From Beta vulgaris subsp. vulgaris (Eukaryota > Streptophyta > Magnoliopsida > Caryophyllales > Amaranthaceae), in contig NC_079203.1 of assembly GCF_026745355.1 (NCBI RefSeq), positions 37,262,037 through 37,326,036 of the forward strand: a stretch of 64,000 nucleotides of DNA. The letters are read 5' to 3'. The translations under genes and the position numbers were made by a program. This document shows, in pieces, positions 1 through 11,200 of the stretch (position 1 is the first letter of the stretch; every line of letters starts with the position of its first letter). Below the pieces are notes generated by a model that ran no database searches, was not told the origin of the DNA, and worked only from the letters and a program-made list of their open reading frames with translations.

Positions 1-3000
1 CCCCGGCCAAGCTCCGATATAGAGATGGGTCCTGACATGGCACCTTAGAGTGCCCACTAAGCTTTTGCTTAGTATCAACGGGAGTAGGAGAAGGCTTACA
101 GGTGGACATGCCAGCACGTTCAATAATTTCCTCAGCATACTTACGTTGTGAGAGGAAAAGACCATCTGCATGACGAGTAACATCAATACCCAGAAAATAG
201 CTCAAAGGGCCGAGATCCTTCATAGCGAACTCGGAACCAAGAAGAGTCATAATAGATGTCCGCAAAGTGGTAGAAGAGGCAGTGAGGATAATATCATCAA
301 CATAAAGGAGGAGATAAGCAGTGTCAGTACCTCGACGATAGATGAAGAGTGAATTATCCGATTTGCTGTTAGAAAAGCCAATTTTAGTAACAAAATCCGC
401 GATACCACGCCCGGGGGGCTTGCTTAAGGCCATATAGAGATTTCTTGAGGAGACACACATAATCAGGATGAGTGGGATCCCTGTACCCCAAGGGCTGATG
501 CATATAAACAGTCTCCTGAAGCTCACCATGAAGAAAAGCATTCTTTACATCAAGCTGGTGAAGAGGCCAAGCTTTTGATAAAGCAATGCTGAGAACAGTC
601 CGAATGGTGGCCGGTTTCACAACCGGGCTAAATGTCTCGCCACAATCAATGCCAACCCGCTGTGTCTTGTCATCACCTACAAGACGAGCTTTATATCTTT
701 CGAAAGAACCGTCAGATTTTACATTATGAGCAAAAATCCACATAGAACGAATGATATTAGCATTAGAAGGACGGGGCACCAACTCCCACGTCTTATTTTT
801 AATAAGAGCATCAAATTCATCATCCATAGCCATTTTCCAATTTGGGTCACGGAGGGCCAACACGAGATTAGAAGGAAGAGGGGAACGATCACTAGGAGTG
901 AGAAGTGCATATTTTTTATTTGGTTTGTGAATGCCGTGTTGGCTGCGGGTTATGGGCCGATTTCCGTGAGGGAGAGGAGGGGGGATGGGATGAGAGTGGG
1001 CTGAATTTGAGGAGGGGGAGCTAGCGGACTGCAGGCCCGAAGAGGAAGGGCTGGAATATGAGGGAGAGGAGCTCGTGGGCTGGGGGCCCAAGGAAGGAGA
1101 GCTGGCAGCAGGGACACGCTGCCCAGCAGGAGGGGAGCTCGTGGGCTGGGGGCCCAAGGAAGGAGAGCTGGCAGCAAGGACATGCTGCCCAGCAGGAGGG
1201 GAGATGCGTGGGTGAGCTAAGGGCTGTGGACCGGGTGTTGGGCTTGGGGAAGTAGGCCCAGTGGCAGGCCCAGTGGCAGGCGAGTGGGGTTTTGGGAGAG
1301 GTGGCAAATCATCTAAAAATGTATAAAAGGAGGGCCGTGGGGTATGTAATGATGCAAATGGAAAAGTTTGCTCATCAAAAATCACATGGCGACTCAAAAT
1401 TATTTTATTAGACGATAAGTCATAACACTTATACCCCCTATGATTTTCCGGATAACCCAAGAACACGCATGGAGTAGAACGGGGTTGGAGTTTATTTATA
1501 GTGGTGGATGGAAAAAGAGGAAAACACAAACACCCAAAAACCCGTAAATGAGAATAGGAAGGCTCTTTTTGTTAGAGGAGGAGGAGAGGAGACATATAGG
1601 CACGATTCTGGCTTGGACGAATATTAAGAAGATAACACTAGTGGAAAAATGAAGAAGGGCTGCGCTAAAAAAGGCATGTAGGGCTGCGCTTTTTGACAGT
1701 AGCCCTTTCAGTAGCAGCCCTTCACTTTTTAAGTAGGGCTGCGCTAGAAAAGCGCAACCCTTAAGCTAGAAGGGCTGCGCTAGTTAGGAAAAAGCGCAGC
1801 CCTTCTAGCTTAGAAGGGCTGCGCTAGTTAGGAAAAAGCGCAGCCCTTCTGAGCTAGAAGGGCTGCGCTTTTTCCTAACTAGCGTAGCCCTTCCTACCAA
1901 AAAAAAAAATAAAAAAAATTTTTTTTTTTTGACATTTTTTTACTCATAATCTCACATTTTCTGAAATTAAACAGAAGAGAAGAGAAACGAAACGAAAATA
2001 CTAAACCCAAAACAATAAAAAGAATGAAACGAAAATGAAAAAAAGGAACAAAAACTAATATACAAAGAGAAGTATACAAGAAGTATACAAGAACATTAAT
2101 CAAAACAAAGATGAAAATACAAGAAATTATATACAAAGAGAAGTATACAAGAACATTAATCAAAATAAACAAAGAGAAGTATACAAGAACATTAATCAAA
2201 ACAAAGAGAAGTATACAAGAACATTAATCAAAATATATAAACTATTGAAGGGCTGCGCTTTTTTTAAAAAGCGCAGCCCTTCTGCTTAGTAGGGCTGCAT
2301 TTTTTTTAAAAAGCGCAGCCCTTCACTAGTAGGGTTGCGCTTTTACAAAAAGCACAACCCTTCCTGCGCAGCCCTTTCTGCGCAGCCCTTTCTGTTTTTT
2401 CCCCTAGTGTAAGTGGCCATTTGAAGTCCATGATGCCAAAAATTTGGAGGAAGAGAAGCATGAGCAAGTAAAGTACGGACTACATTATTAATAGTACGTA
2501 ATTTTCGTGCAGCTTTTCCATTTTGTGAGGAAGTATAAGGACATGAAAAACGAAAGGAAAGACCATGTGTTTTGCAAAAATCCCAAAACGACTCATTATC
2601 AAATTCCCGACCATTATCACATTGTATATTTTTGATTTCCCTTTCAAATTGTGTACGGATATAGGAACGAAATTGTAAGAAAGTAGAGAAGACTTGTGAC
2701 TTTTTAGCTAAAGGAAAAGTCCATACAAAATTCGTGAAATCATCCAACACAACTAAATAATAACGATGGCCCAAATAGCTCAAAACGGGAGAAGTCCAAA
2801 GATCACAATGAAAGGCATCATAGTAGAAGAAGTAGATGTAACAAATGACAACTTAATATGTTTTCCAAGAGAACAAGAATAACAAACACTAGTAGGACTA
2901 AGTTTATTACATTGAATCAATTTATTTTGCCTAAGAGAGTCCATGATAGAAGCACCCGGATGACCCAGACGATCATGCCACAAAGACGGTGCAAGAGCAG

Positions 3001-3822
3001 CAAAGGTAGAGTAGTTGTTGGCCTGATTTGTGGTGGTGATAGGATATAAAGTACCCTAACTCTCACATCTCATGATTGGCCCGTCAGAAAATCCTTCACA
3101 GAAAACCCAAAAGGATCAAATTCAACAGTGACAGAATTATCCGTTGTAAATTTTCGAACAGACACCAAATTTTTAATAATTTTGGGAGCATGAAGAACCT
3201 TTTTGAGAGCTAAGGGGGGGTTAGGGGAAGGTAAAGAAGTATCACCGTAACCACAAATAGGAATACTATGGCCATTTCCGACTACAATACCATTATGATT
3301 GCTCAAATTAAAATAAGACGAGAGATTACCTTGGGAGGATGTCATGTGGGATGTGGCGCCCGTGTCCATATACCAATTGGGATCCGGTGGGGGTGAGGCC
3401 AAGAGTATGCATAACTGCTTCAATATCCGTTGGAGAAGATGGAACTTCAGCTGAATAAGCTTGTGGCCTTGGCCCAAGCACCCCTTGCTGCCTTGGTTGA
3501 TACATAGGTCTGACCCAAGGTGAAGGAGAGGATGGATATGGGCAAGGAGGAAAAGCCCAAGGATTATACCCCCACTGAGGAGGCCACGGCTGCTGTCCAG
3601 GTGAACTACCCCACGGTCTGACCGGCTGCTGGTGCTGGGCTGGCGTTTGGCCGTCGGTTCAGCTGCCGCCGCCGGAATTCCGGTTGCCACGGTAACCACC
3701 ACCGGAATTCCGGTGACCACCTCCACCCCCTTTTTTTTCATTTTTCGATCCTTTTTGACCCTTTTTCCCACTGTTTGACCCACGGTTAGGACTACCATTT
3801 TCCAGCGAAGACTCCACTGCAT
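1..3822 (-). pseudogene. Copia pol remnant (protease, integrase, reverse transcriptase), frameshifted and interrupted
   Basis: The protease is marked by WYMDTGATSHMT near 3360, then a GAG-pre-integrase segment (WHDRLGHPGASI near 2980, with a CYSC zinc pair), then the integrase core with CDNGREF near 2630. The integrase continues on the far side of the CACTA insertion with the usual HLRVFGC and CVFLGYP blocks (about 1420-1560). Reverse transcriptase follows: [42 protein letters not shown], and after a frameshift near 396, YVDD near 290 and LGPLSYFLGID. The integrase residue expected to be the catalytic Glu (in NGKAERK of relatives) is Ala here (NGKAARK, codon 2508-2510). A Pro/Ser-rich linker with a tandem repeat (1050-1210) separates integrase and reverse transcriptase. 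Confidence 0.9.
1636..2409. mobile_element. Non-autonomous CACTA (En/Spm) element, 774 bp, nested in Copia integrase
   Basis: The ends are CACTAGTGGAAAAA (1636) and, as reverse complement, CACTAGGGGAAAAA (2409). Both are followed by AAGGGCTGCGC-type subterminal repeats. The 3-bp direct repeat TAA flanks it at 1633-1635 and 2410-2412, as expected for CACTA elements. About ten copies of the GGGCTGCGC motif lie in both orientations in the outer 250 bp on the left and 160 bp on the right and can fold into long hairpins. The AT-rich centre (2060-2230) has four copies of an ACAAAGAGAAGTATACAAG-type repeat. There is no transposase. Removing it restores continuity of the host Copia integrase. Confidence 0.93.
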
Positions 3823-4504
3823 TGGCGACCATCACCGCGCCACCAACCTTCTTGGAAAGTCTGGCTTCCTCCAATACAAGCATGGATCTTGCTTGGTAAA
3901 AGGGAGGAAGTGGATCACTTTGTCGAAGCAAAGTACCAACACCACTATATGCTTCGGTAAGGCCCGCTACCATTTGTAAAACGAGCCGGTTGTTAGAGAC
4001 CGGAGCCCCAACATTTTTGAGTTGGTCCGCCAACATTTTAAGCCGTTGACAATAAGAAGATGCATTAGGGAAATCCTCCATACAAGTGTTAGAGAATTCT
4101 TGTTCTAAAGTTACCGTACGGGAGGATTTGTTGTCTTGAAAAATATCCCGTAATCGATTCCATGCTTCTATGGCCGTAGAATCCGGTTCAAGAATAGTGT
4201 TGAGAAGGTCAGGGGATATAGTGGTGTATATCCACTTCAACACCGTTGCATCAATGGTGGACCAATCATCTTTTTCCTCATCGGTTGTCGGTATCTTCTC
4301 TTTACCTGTTGCCGGAGGAATAATATGATGAATGACTCGATGGGAGCGTGCATGAATTTTGAATAACTCGGCCCACGTCGAGTATTGTACGTTTTCCATG
4401 TCTAAAGTGATGGGGATGTTATGTTTAACATTAGATCCCGCAAGAGATGAGAAAGGAGAAGAAGAAGAAATATTAGATTTTGGTAAGGAGGCGCCGCCAG
4501 TCAT
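3659..4504 (-). pseudogene. Copia gag (UBN2-type) remnant
   Basis: An open frame of 281 codons. The N-terminal part has the pattern of plant Copia gag proteins: a segment around [18 protein letters not shown] (about residues 38-55), followed by [14 protein letters not shown], an AWNRLRDIF block and a [10 protein letters not shown] block, as in the UBN2/retrotransposon gag families. The C-terminus is rich in Gly, Asn, Ser and Lys and has no CCHC zinc knuckle. Related elements usually make one gag-pol polyprotein, but here the protease lies in a different frame that overlaps the end of gag. I infer a frameshift rather than programmed recoding. Confidence 0.85.
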
Positions 4505-4603
4505 GGTGGCAGCGTGGAGGCAGAGTGGGCGGAGCTGCCGTGAGAAGAATAGGTGCGGCAGTAGAGTAGGTTGAGCGGAAGAGAGGAAAAATCAACCTAA
4601 AAA

Positions 4604-4732
4604 ATCTGATACCATAATAGAATATAATTCCTTCAATTATTGAGTTTACAAAACTGATTACATATACCAATTACAAAGAGATACTTTAGGCTAGAATTAA
4701 GGAGCTAATTCTATCTTTCCTAAATATTAACA
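4604..4732 (-). repeat. 5' LTR (about 118 bp) and primer binding site of the Copia element
   Basis: On the minus strand the LTR starts TGTTAATATTTAGG at 4732 and ends near 4615. It is followed at once by TGGTATCAGAT (4604-4614), which matches the 3' end of initiator tRNA-Met used as primer by plant Copia elements. The LTR end reads TTA rather than the usual CA, so the inner boundary is uncertain by a few bases. The partner LTR lies outside the window. Confidence 0.7.
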
Positions 4733-4862
4733 TATTTTTCCCCTCAAAAAAAAAAAAAAAACATATTTAACATATTTACATAATCTATCAGAATTCATGA
4801 ATAACTACTTTTTTCTGAAAGTTTAATCTTTGCTAGAATGCTTATTATTTCTCTTCCTAATA

Positions 4863-5627
4863 CTTCCTCCGTTTTTTTAGATGTTACACTTTTGAAAAAT
4901 CTGCTTATCTAGGCAAAATTTTGATTGAAGATTAAGCAAAGTAATAATGGGGATTAAAGGAAGTGGGCCCACCCCTCCCCCACCACCACCCCAGCAGTCC
5001 AACCCCTTCCCCACCCTCGCAGCCCCCCTCCCCACCATCGCAACAGCCCCCCTCCCCACCACCGCAACAACCTCCTTCCCCACCCCCTCCCATGTGAACC
5101 CCCACCACCACCCCCACCAACGCAAACCCCTCTCCCACCACCCGCCGAAATCCCCACCCACCCACCCGAAACCCCACTCAGCCACCGAGAACCCCACCCC
5201 ACTAGCCGAAATCCCCACCCACCCACCCGAAAACCCTACCCAGCCACCGAAAACCCACCCCACCTGCCGAAATCCCCACCACCCACCCGAAAACCCCACC
5301 CACGTGGGTGGGGGTGGCGGGGGAGGTTTTGCGTGGGCGGGGATGCTGTGGTGGTGGGGAAGGGGGCTGCCAGGTGGGGGAATGGATTAGGCGGCTGAGG
5401 TAGTGGGGGAGGGGTGGTGGAAGAGAGGGAGGAGGTTTAATTAATTTAGATTAGTATATAATGAGGTTAAATTAAGTTAGTTTAATTTTGGTTAATTGTT
5501 ATAAGTAAGGGTAAGTGAGTAATTTTAAAGCATAAAACTTTCCATTTGAGGAAATAAAAAAAGTGTAACATCTATTTTGAAGCATTCCGTTTTAGGAAAG
5601 TATAACATCTAAAAAAAACGAAGGAAG
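4863..5627. mobile_element. Stowaway-like MITE, 765 bp, with GC-rich core
   Basis: Terminal inverted repeats begin CTTCCTCCGTTTTTTTAGAT on the left and CTTCCTTCGTTTTTTTTAGA on the right. Both continue to GTTACACTTT or a close variant and are flanked by TA (4861-4862, 5628-5629), the Tc1/mariner-Stowaway target duplication. A second member of the family lies at 55887-56105. The core (about 4970-5420) is unusually C-rich then G-rich and includes a 61-bp minisatellite. Open frames across the core are low-complexity Pro/His or Gly/Trp strings and are not treated as genes. Confidence 0.85.
5144..5301. repeat. 61-bp GC-rich minisatellite, about 2.6 copies
   Basis: Units start GCCGAAATCCCCACC at 5144, 5205 and 5266, exactly 61 bp apart, with a few substitutions per unit. 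The array lies inside the Stowaway-like element and is followed by a G-rich stretch (GTGGGTGGGGGTGGCGGGGG near 5303). Confidence 0.85.
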
Positions 5628-5816
5628 TACTAAGATTCTTTGTATATGGCATCCTAATGTCCTAACTCTTGCATTTCACTGGCCTATTGTTCTCGCAACG
5701 TAATGAGCTGCAAACGTACAATTAGTTGAAGTTTCTTTTTCTTTTTCTGAAGGCGCAACTTTGTTGGAGTTTGGTTGCAATATCACGCACACATATCAAT
5801 TTTTGCATTGTTGTAC

Positions 5817-6953
5817 TGACAAGTTTATGAGAGGAGAAAAACGATATGATTTTATTAAGGTGTGTTCAATAATGAACGATGACTACAATATATATAGGAG
5901 TACATAGAAACTCCTACCCGGAAACCATCTTCAGAAGATATATTATTCTTAATACTTATCTGAAATAAATCATAAGATAATATTTCCCTAATATAATTAA
6001 TATCCTAACTACTAATATATCCTAAAGATATTTATCATATCTTTAGTATACTAATATATCTCTAACACCCTCCCGCAATCGCAACGCCCGTAATACGAAC
6101 ATTGCGATTGGAGAAACAAAAAAAATTAAAATTAAATAGATATATAGTTGGGAACGCATTCTTTTCGAACCCACCAAATACTACTCTTCTTCTTGATGAG
6201 AACGCCATTCTTCTCGAACTCATCAAAGATGTCAATAAATCGGGAACGCCATTCTTCTCGAACCCGTAATTTTCTTTGTCTTGATGATGAAAACGTCAAT
6301 CTTTTCGAATCCATCAATCGCCATTCAAACAGGGACGTCATTCTTTTCGAACCTGCAAAATTTTCTTTTTTTTTTCTTGAGGAGAACGCCATTATTTTGG
6401 AACTCACCAAATATTTCAACAAGACGATAAAACCTTTCTTTTCAAACCCATCATATTTATATTTTCCTATCACCTCACAAACTCTTGTAAGGTTTTTTTT
6501 TTTTTGGTAGCAAACCGTTGATCAGTATATCATGATATCCAATATTATTGTTGAAGACATCAAGATCATCCCATATTCATGTGTTGCGCACCAACACACA
6601 TCAACGAAAGCACAATACACTTTAGTATGTGCTAAAACCACCAGAGGTATTACAACACACTTTTGACTTTATGCCTTTGCTAGACACCAAGGATAAGATT
6701 CCAACCAATAGGTAACGCTTGAAGCAAAGGAAACACGAGCGCAAAAGAGGTGGAACGCAACCAATTGAACAAGGCCAGATAACGGAGTTCCTCATAGCAT
6801 AAGCAAAATTTTTTTTTTTTTTTTGAGATTAACAAATCCAGCCGGTGGGTTTCAACTTTGAACCCACCGGCAGGAGTTAATAATATTTTAGAGTTTTGAC
6901 CGAAGATCTTAATTGGATCTTGATACCATGACAAGTTTATGAGAGGAACTTTA
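5817..6953 (-). mobile_element. Internally deleted LTR element (one 251-bp LTR, partial second LTR)
   Basis: On the minus strand a complete LTR runs TGTTAGAGATATATTAG (6067) to AAACTTGTCA (5817). It is preceded by a purine tract (GCGGGAGGG, 6068-6076) that fits a polypurine tract. The other LTR survives only as its last 19 bases, AAACTTGTCA ending at 6935, directly followed by a tRNA-Met-type primer site TGGTATCAAGATCC. The 0.87-kb interior codes for nothing recognisable. It contains six diverged copies of a GAACGCCATTCTTCTCGAAC motif (about 6150-6400), so the apparent frames there are repeat-driven. I read this as a small non-autonomous Copia-type derivative whose 5' LTR was lost. Confidence 0.75.
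6841..6871. other. Perfect 11-bp stem, 9-nt loop hairpin in the leader of the LTR remnant
   Basis: GCCGGTGGGTT (6841-6851) is the exact reverse complement of AACCCACCGGC (6861-6871), with a 9-nt loop. It lies about 60 bp inside the primer binding site, in the leader region where LTR elements often have RNA packaging or dimerisation structures. That role is inference. Confidence 0.6.
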
Positions 6954-7036
6954 ATGGTGAGTATTAGGGACTTGCTAGCAAAAAAAAAAAAAAATAGCCC
7001 AACCATTGGAGTGAATAGCTAAAATTTCATTTGCTA

Positions 7037-7090
7037 GCCAATGTAGCTTAACTAAGCCAATGTAGCTTAACTAAGCCAATGTAGCTTGAG
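7037..7090. repeat. 19-bp tandem repeat, about 2.8 copies
   Basis: GCCAATGTAGCTTAACTAA starts at 7037, 7056 and 7075 with a period of 19 bp. Confidence 0.85.
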
Positions 7091-7530
7091 CTAATGTTGT
7101 GGGCCCATGTGAGAATTTTGGTAATCAATTTCTATATTCTTTTCTACAAAACACTATCTTATTTAAAGTGAGACGTACTCAAGCAACAAGTATAGTGACT
7201 AACCATTGTGAAAGTTTTGGCTTAAAGTTGAGTTAGATAAATAAACCTAGGTGACACTCTAAGCTAACTTCCATTTTGCTCTAGCACTGGAGTTGCTCTC
7301 ATGTCTTCGAAGAAGGTACGGATTGCGAAAACCCGACAAATATGCTCACAATGCTATGAATGGAGACGAACTGAAGTGTACCTGACCTCAATTGACACCT
7401 CAATTGGTCTTCGTTGTTAAGTGATATTTGGTAAGACGGGTATTTGTGTTTTCCTCTTTTAATCCGATCACCAAGTGGGAAAATGTTGGGTTGTATGGAT
7501 GTGAATCAAGGAGAAGATGGAGCGAAAAGG

Positions 7531-7608
7531 ACCTTGGGCGATTCTTAAATCAAGGTGAGTTAGAACCTTGGGGGATCCTTAAATCAAGGTGAGTTAGAAC
7601 CTTGGGCG
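7531..7608. repeat. 34-bp tandem repeat, about 2.3 copies
   Basis: ACCTTGGGCGATTCTTAAAT-type units start at 7531, 7565 and 7599 (period 34 bp), with two mismatches between the first two units. Confidence 0.8.
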
Positions 7609-8253
7609 AAGTTCGACATCAATTTACTTTAGTGTATACCTTTGGGAACTACCATATATGTGTGGGCAGTGCTTGGGAGAGAAGTATGAGAGATCCCACG
7701 AAATGTTTGGTGTTCTTTAATGCTTTCTCTTTGTTTCTTGCTTTTATTGATTTTACATTTTCACTTCAAATGTTCCAATTAGGCTTTGAGAGTTATTGAT
7801 ATGCAACAAGTGAATTGCTACTTTAACAGCAAGTTACTTTAGTGATCAAACTACTTTACTTTCTTTCTCCTTAAAAAAGAATATACTAAAACAAAAAGAG
7901 ACATAAACTATGTTACTCGGACTACGATACTCATGTCCAACCTTTATATGTGTTCGACTCGGCTATTTTGTGAAACTTTTTCATAATTATAAATAAAAAT
8001 GAAGTGTCCAAGTGTCAAGGATCCGACATGGGTAGTTGAGGTGAAATGAAAATTCCAAGTAACATTGGACATAAATAATAACTAAACTGATAAATGTTAG
8101 ATTGATCATTCATCAATGTCTACATACAAGACCTGATATAATAATCTGATGTTGTTTGAAAAGGGATTGTATTGGTTAACAGAGAGAGATGATACAACAC
8201 TTTGTCGTGCGTGCTTCAAGTTTGACCTGGCATGGCATGTCGAAAAAGAAAAG

Positions 8254-11200
8254 TCATTCCGAAAGCTGATCTCTATAAGATTTATTGTGAGTGATGACTT
8301 CGGGGGATAGACTTAGACCAGCAGCAAAAACATCATTTTGAGGTTCACTTTTGCTTCTTCCCTCTCGCTTCCTTCGACGTGGTACATTAACTCTTTCTTC
8401 TTCATTCTTAGCTGCGATGATTTTGTTCTCCACTTGGAGATCAACATTTGGGTTTTCTTTAGGAGCTTCATTTTGAGCTGACATTGCCATGTCCCGAATC
8501 CGCTCCTCCTCATAAATGGCTTCAAGAACATCAACTGCATGACTCATTGACGGCCTACCTTTTGGGTTTTGGCTAAGACATTGGTATCCAAGGGTCGCCA
8601 CTCTCATCATTGCCTTGAGTGAATACTGCCCATCAATTCTTGCATCTAGAATCCGTAAAAGTTTCTTGTTATTGTTCAAAAGTGGACGACACCACTCTAC
8701 AAGATTATGTTCTCGGCTCGGTCTACTCTTGTCTAGTGCTCTCCTTCCAATTAGCATCTCAAGCAGCACAACTCCAAAACCATACACATCACTCCTTGCC
8801 GTTAAATGCCCTGCAAGTTAGTTAGCAGGAAACCATTTGATTTGTGAAAGTGAAAAACTAATATCCTCAAATTAAGGTAAGGATGAAATGTAAGTCATGA
8901 AAAAGGCTTACCAGTCATCACATACTCTGGAGCTGCATATCCATAAGTGCCCATAACACGAGTCGACACATGGGTTTGGTCTCCCATAGGGCCTTCCTTA
9001 GCAAGCCCAAAGTCAGAAAGTTTTGCATTGAAATTCTGCACATTGTCACCCAAAATATCATATATAAACAAATTGCTAAGCTTATAAAAAACTAAAGAGG
9101 CAGGGGAGGACAACAAACCGAATCAAGCAAAATATTCGAAGTCTTAAAATCACGGTATATGATTTGTCGCTCCAAGCCATGAAGAAAAGCAAGCCCCTTT
9201 GCAGCATCAAGAGCAATTTTTATTCGTCTCAACCACGTCAGAGTAGAAGACATTCCTGGCAACAGCATAGTACATAGTCACTACAACAATTCAACAAAAG
9301 CCAATAATATAGCAAATGTGCAGGTTAACTTATTGTCAACCTATCTTTCATGAGCACCTATAACATCTATGTAGTAACAATTCGATGCATTAAGGGATCA
9401 CCTCCTCCCTTTTAGAGTGTAGCCATATCAGTTGGGAATACCCAACATCACCTACTTATTTCTCATCTTTCCAATAAACTAATTACACTATATTGTTGAT
9501 ATGGCTTCAGTTTCTGTTAAGTTTAGTTAATTTTCCGTCATCCTTCTCATTCATTAATCACATTTATTTATACATCCTGCATCTAGAGTCCTTTTAGGAA
9601 TAACAAACCTATTTCTAATATCTATCTTAAATAGTCAATATTTATCCGAAATAGATTCCTAACAGTTTCATATATTTTTCACCACTTAACTAAGTTTTTG
9701 AACACTTAACTAACCTTTTCTGTTCTATATTATCTGTCATATAAATATCCATCCACTATAATATGTTCGTCTAAATATATCATTGCACCATTAAGCGTCG
9801 CTTTTGATAACAATGTCTTAAAACTTGTATATATAACCTTATAAGGAAGTTAAAAAAACATTAAGAAACTAATTCAGTTAATCCTTTTTTAATAAAAAGT
9901 TCTCAATCACAAACTAAATGAAATCCTCAGTAACTATCCCCCAACAAAAGTACTTCAAAAAAAAAATTTATTTCTTTTTTTGTAAATAAACTACTTTCTA
10001 TTAATACACAAATGCTGCTTCAAGATTACAAATTTGGGACAAAACAAAAAACAATGAAAAACAGATGGCTAACGTTGTATTAAGATTTTTCTAATATCTA
10101 ATTCTCATGAGTGGATGGAGTATAATATACTAGCAAAATTATCAACAAAACATATTAGTAAGTATTAGGAAAAAAAAAAGGACACTTAGCTTTATTGGCT
10201 TTAGAAAAATAAGAGTGAGTTACTTGTAATTTCTTCTTCACATCCTAAATCCTAGTGCACTATTCAATAGTAATATTTAACATTCACATTAACAACGAGC
10301 ACAAGAGGAAACGTAATGTTTGATAGTATAGATGTAAAAAGCATGTAAGCACTTTAGAACATCCCAAAAATAACTAAATAAGTACAGGTTGGGGGTATTG
10401 TTAAATTTATATCAATATACTATTATGCAAAGAACCACCTAATAATAAATAAGACCATTTAGGAATCATATATTTGTAAGTGTGTGTATTTCCTAAAAGC
10501 CCCCCTTAAACTTTACTTTTGCTTTGTTGAGATTATGAGGAGTTCAAAGAAGTCAAAGGAAATAGGTTTGCAAGAGCATTAAATAAAAAAAATGAATAGG
10601 GGAAGATATTTGTTCGACATCATGTGAGATATTCTTGGCTCATGCCACGAACATGATATTTGGGATTAAGGCTTTGACATTATTGTTATATAGCTCAAAA
10701 TGCCAAACCCCCTTAGCCGTCACTTTTAAATGGCTGTTGGGGATTATGGGGAGCTTAGAGAAGTCGGAGAGATTGAAGATGACGTCACTTTTGTTGTTGG
10801 GATGATGGGGAGCTAGAGAAGTCGGGGGAGATTGAAGATGACTTAATGAGGGAGTCAAAAAAGAAGAAGAAGAGAATGGGTTACCGAGAGCATATAGCAT
10901 TAGATTAAAAAAATGTACTACCTCAGTTTCTTAATACATGCAACATATTTTTTTTGGAATGTTTCATAATACTATACAAAGAAAGCTTTATTTTATTATT
11001 TAAGCACATGGATCATGTTTCACCCTCTCTCCTTCTCCTTGGTTTATGTGCCTTTTGCCAATGTTGCATGTATTAAGAATTGGAGGAAGAATAAGGAAAT
11101 ATCTTTGTTGATCTGACGACCATATGAGATATTCTATGCTCATGCAAACAACCCCATATTTTGGGATAAAGGCTTTAGCATTTTGTTGTTGTCTGTATTC

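Larger units (their letters stand above)
1..4732 (-). mobile_element. Ty1/Copia LTR retrotransposon, decayed, 3' part beyond the window edge
   Basis: Reading the minus strand from 4732 downward, the order is short 5' LTR, tRNA-Met-type primer binding site, gag, protease, GAG-pre-integrase, integrase, reverse transcriptase. Integrase before reverse transcriptase is the Copia order. The element leaves the window inside the reverse transcriptase/RNase H region, so the 3' LTR and target duplication cannot be seen. The reading frame changes several times (near 3060, 2825 and 396) and the integrase is split by a CACTA element at 1636-2409, so it is not autonomous. The short LTR and the gag type suggest the Ale/Retrofit group, which is inference. 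Confidence 0.93.
6954..8253. other. Intergenic, 3' flank of the kinase gene
   Basis: No gene is seen. Two short tandem repeats (7037-7090, 7531-7608) are the only clear structures. The kinase 3' untranslated region must lie in the last few hundred bases, but no clear poly(A) signal decides its end. Confidence 0.5.

Noticed and set aside
384..1529. Treating the 381-codon frame as an intact gene
   Set aside because: It is the part of a Copia pol between the CACTA insertion and a frameshift near 396; the reverse transcriptase continues in another frame.
4947..5390. A 147-codon Pro/His-rich frame and overlapping Gly/Trp-rich frames on the other strand
   Set aside because: They lie inside a Stowaway-like element and follow a 61-bp minisatellite; composition is that of the repeat, not a protein.
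6132..6510. Frames of 113 and 120 codons on opposite strands
   Set aside because: They run through repeated GAACGCCATTCTTCTCGAAC motifs in an LTR remnant; no family resemblance.
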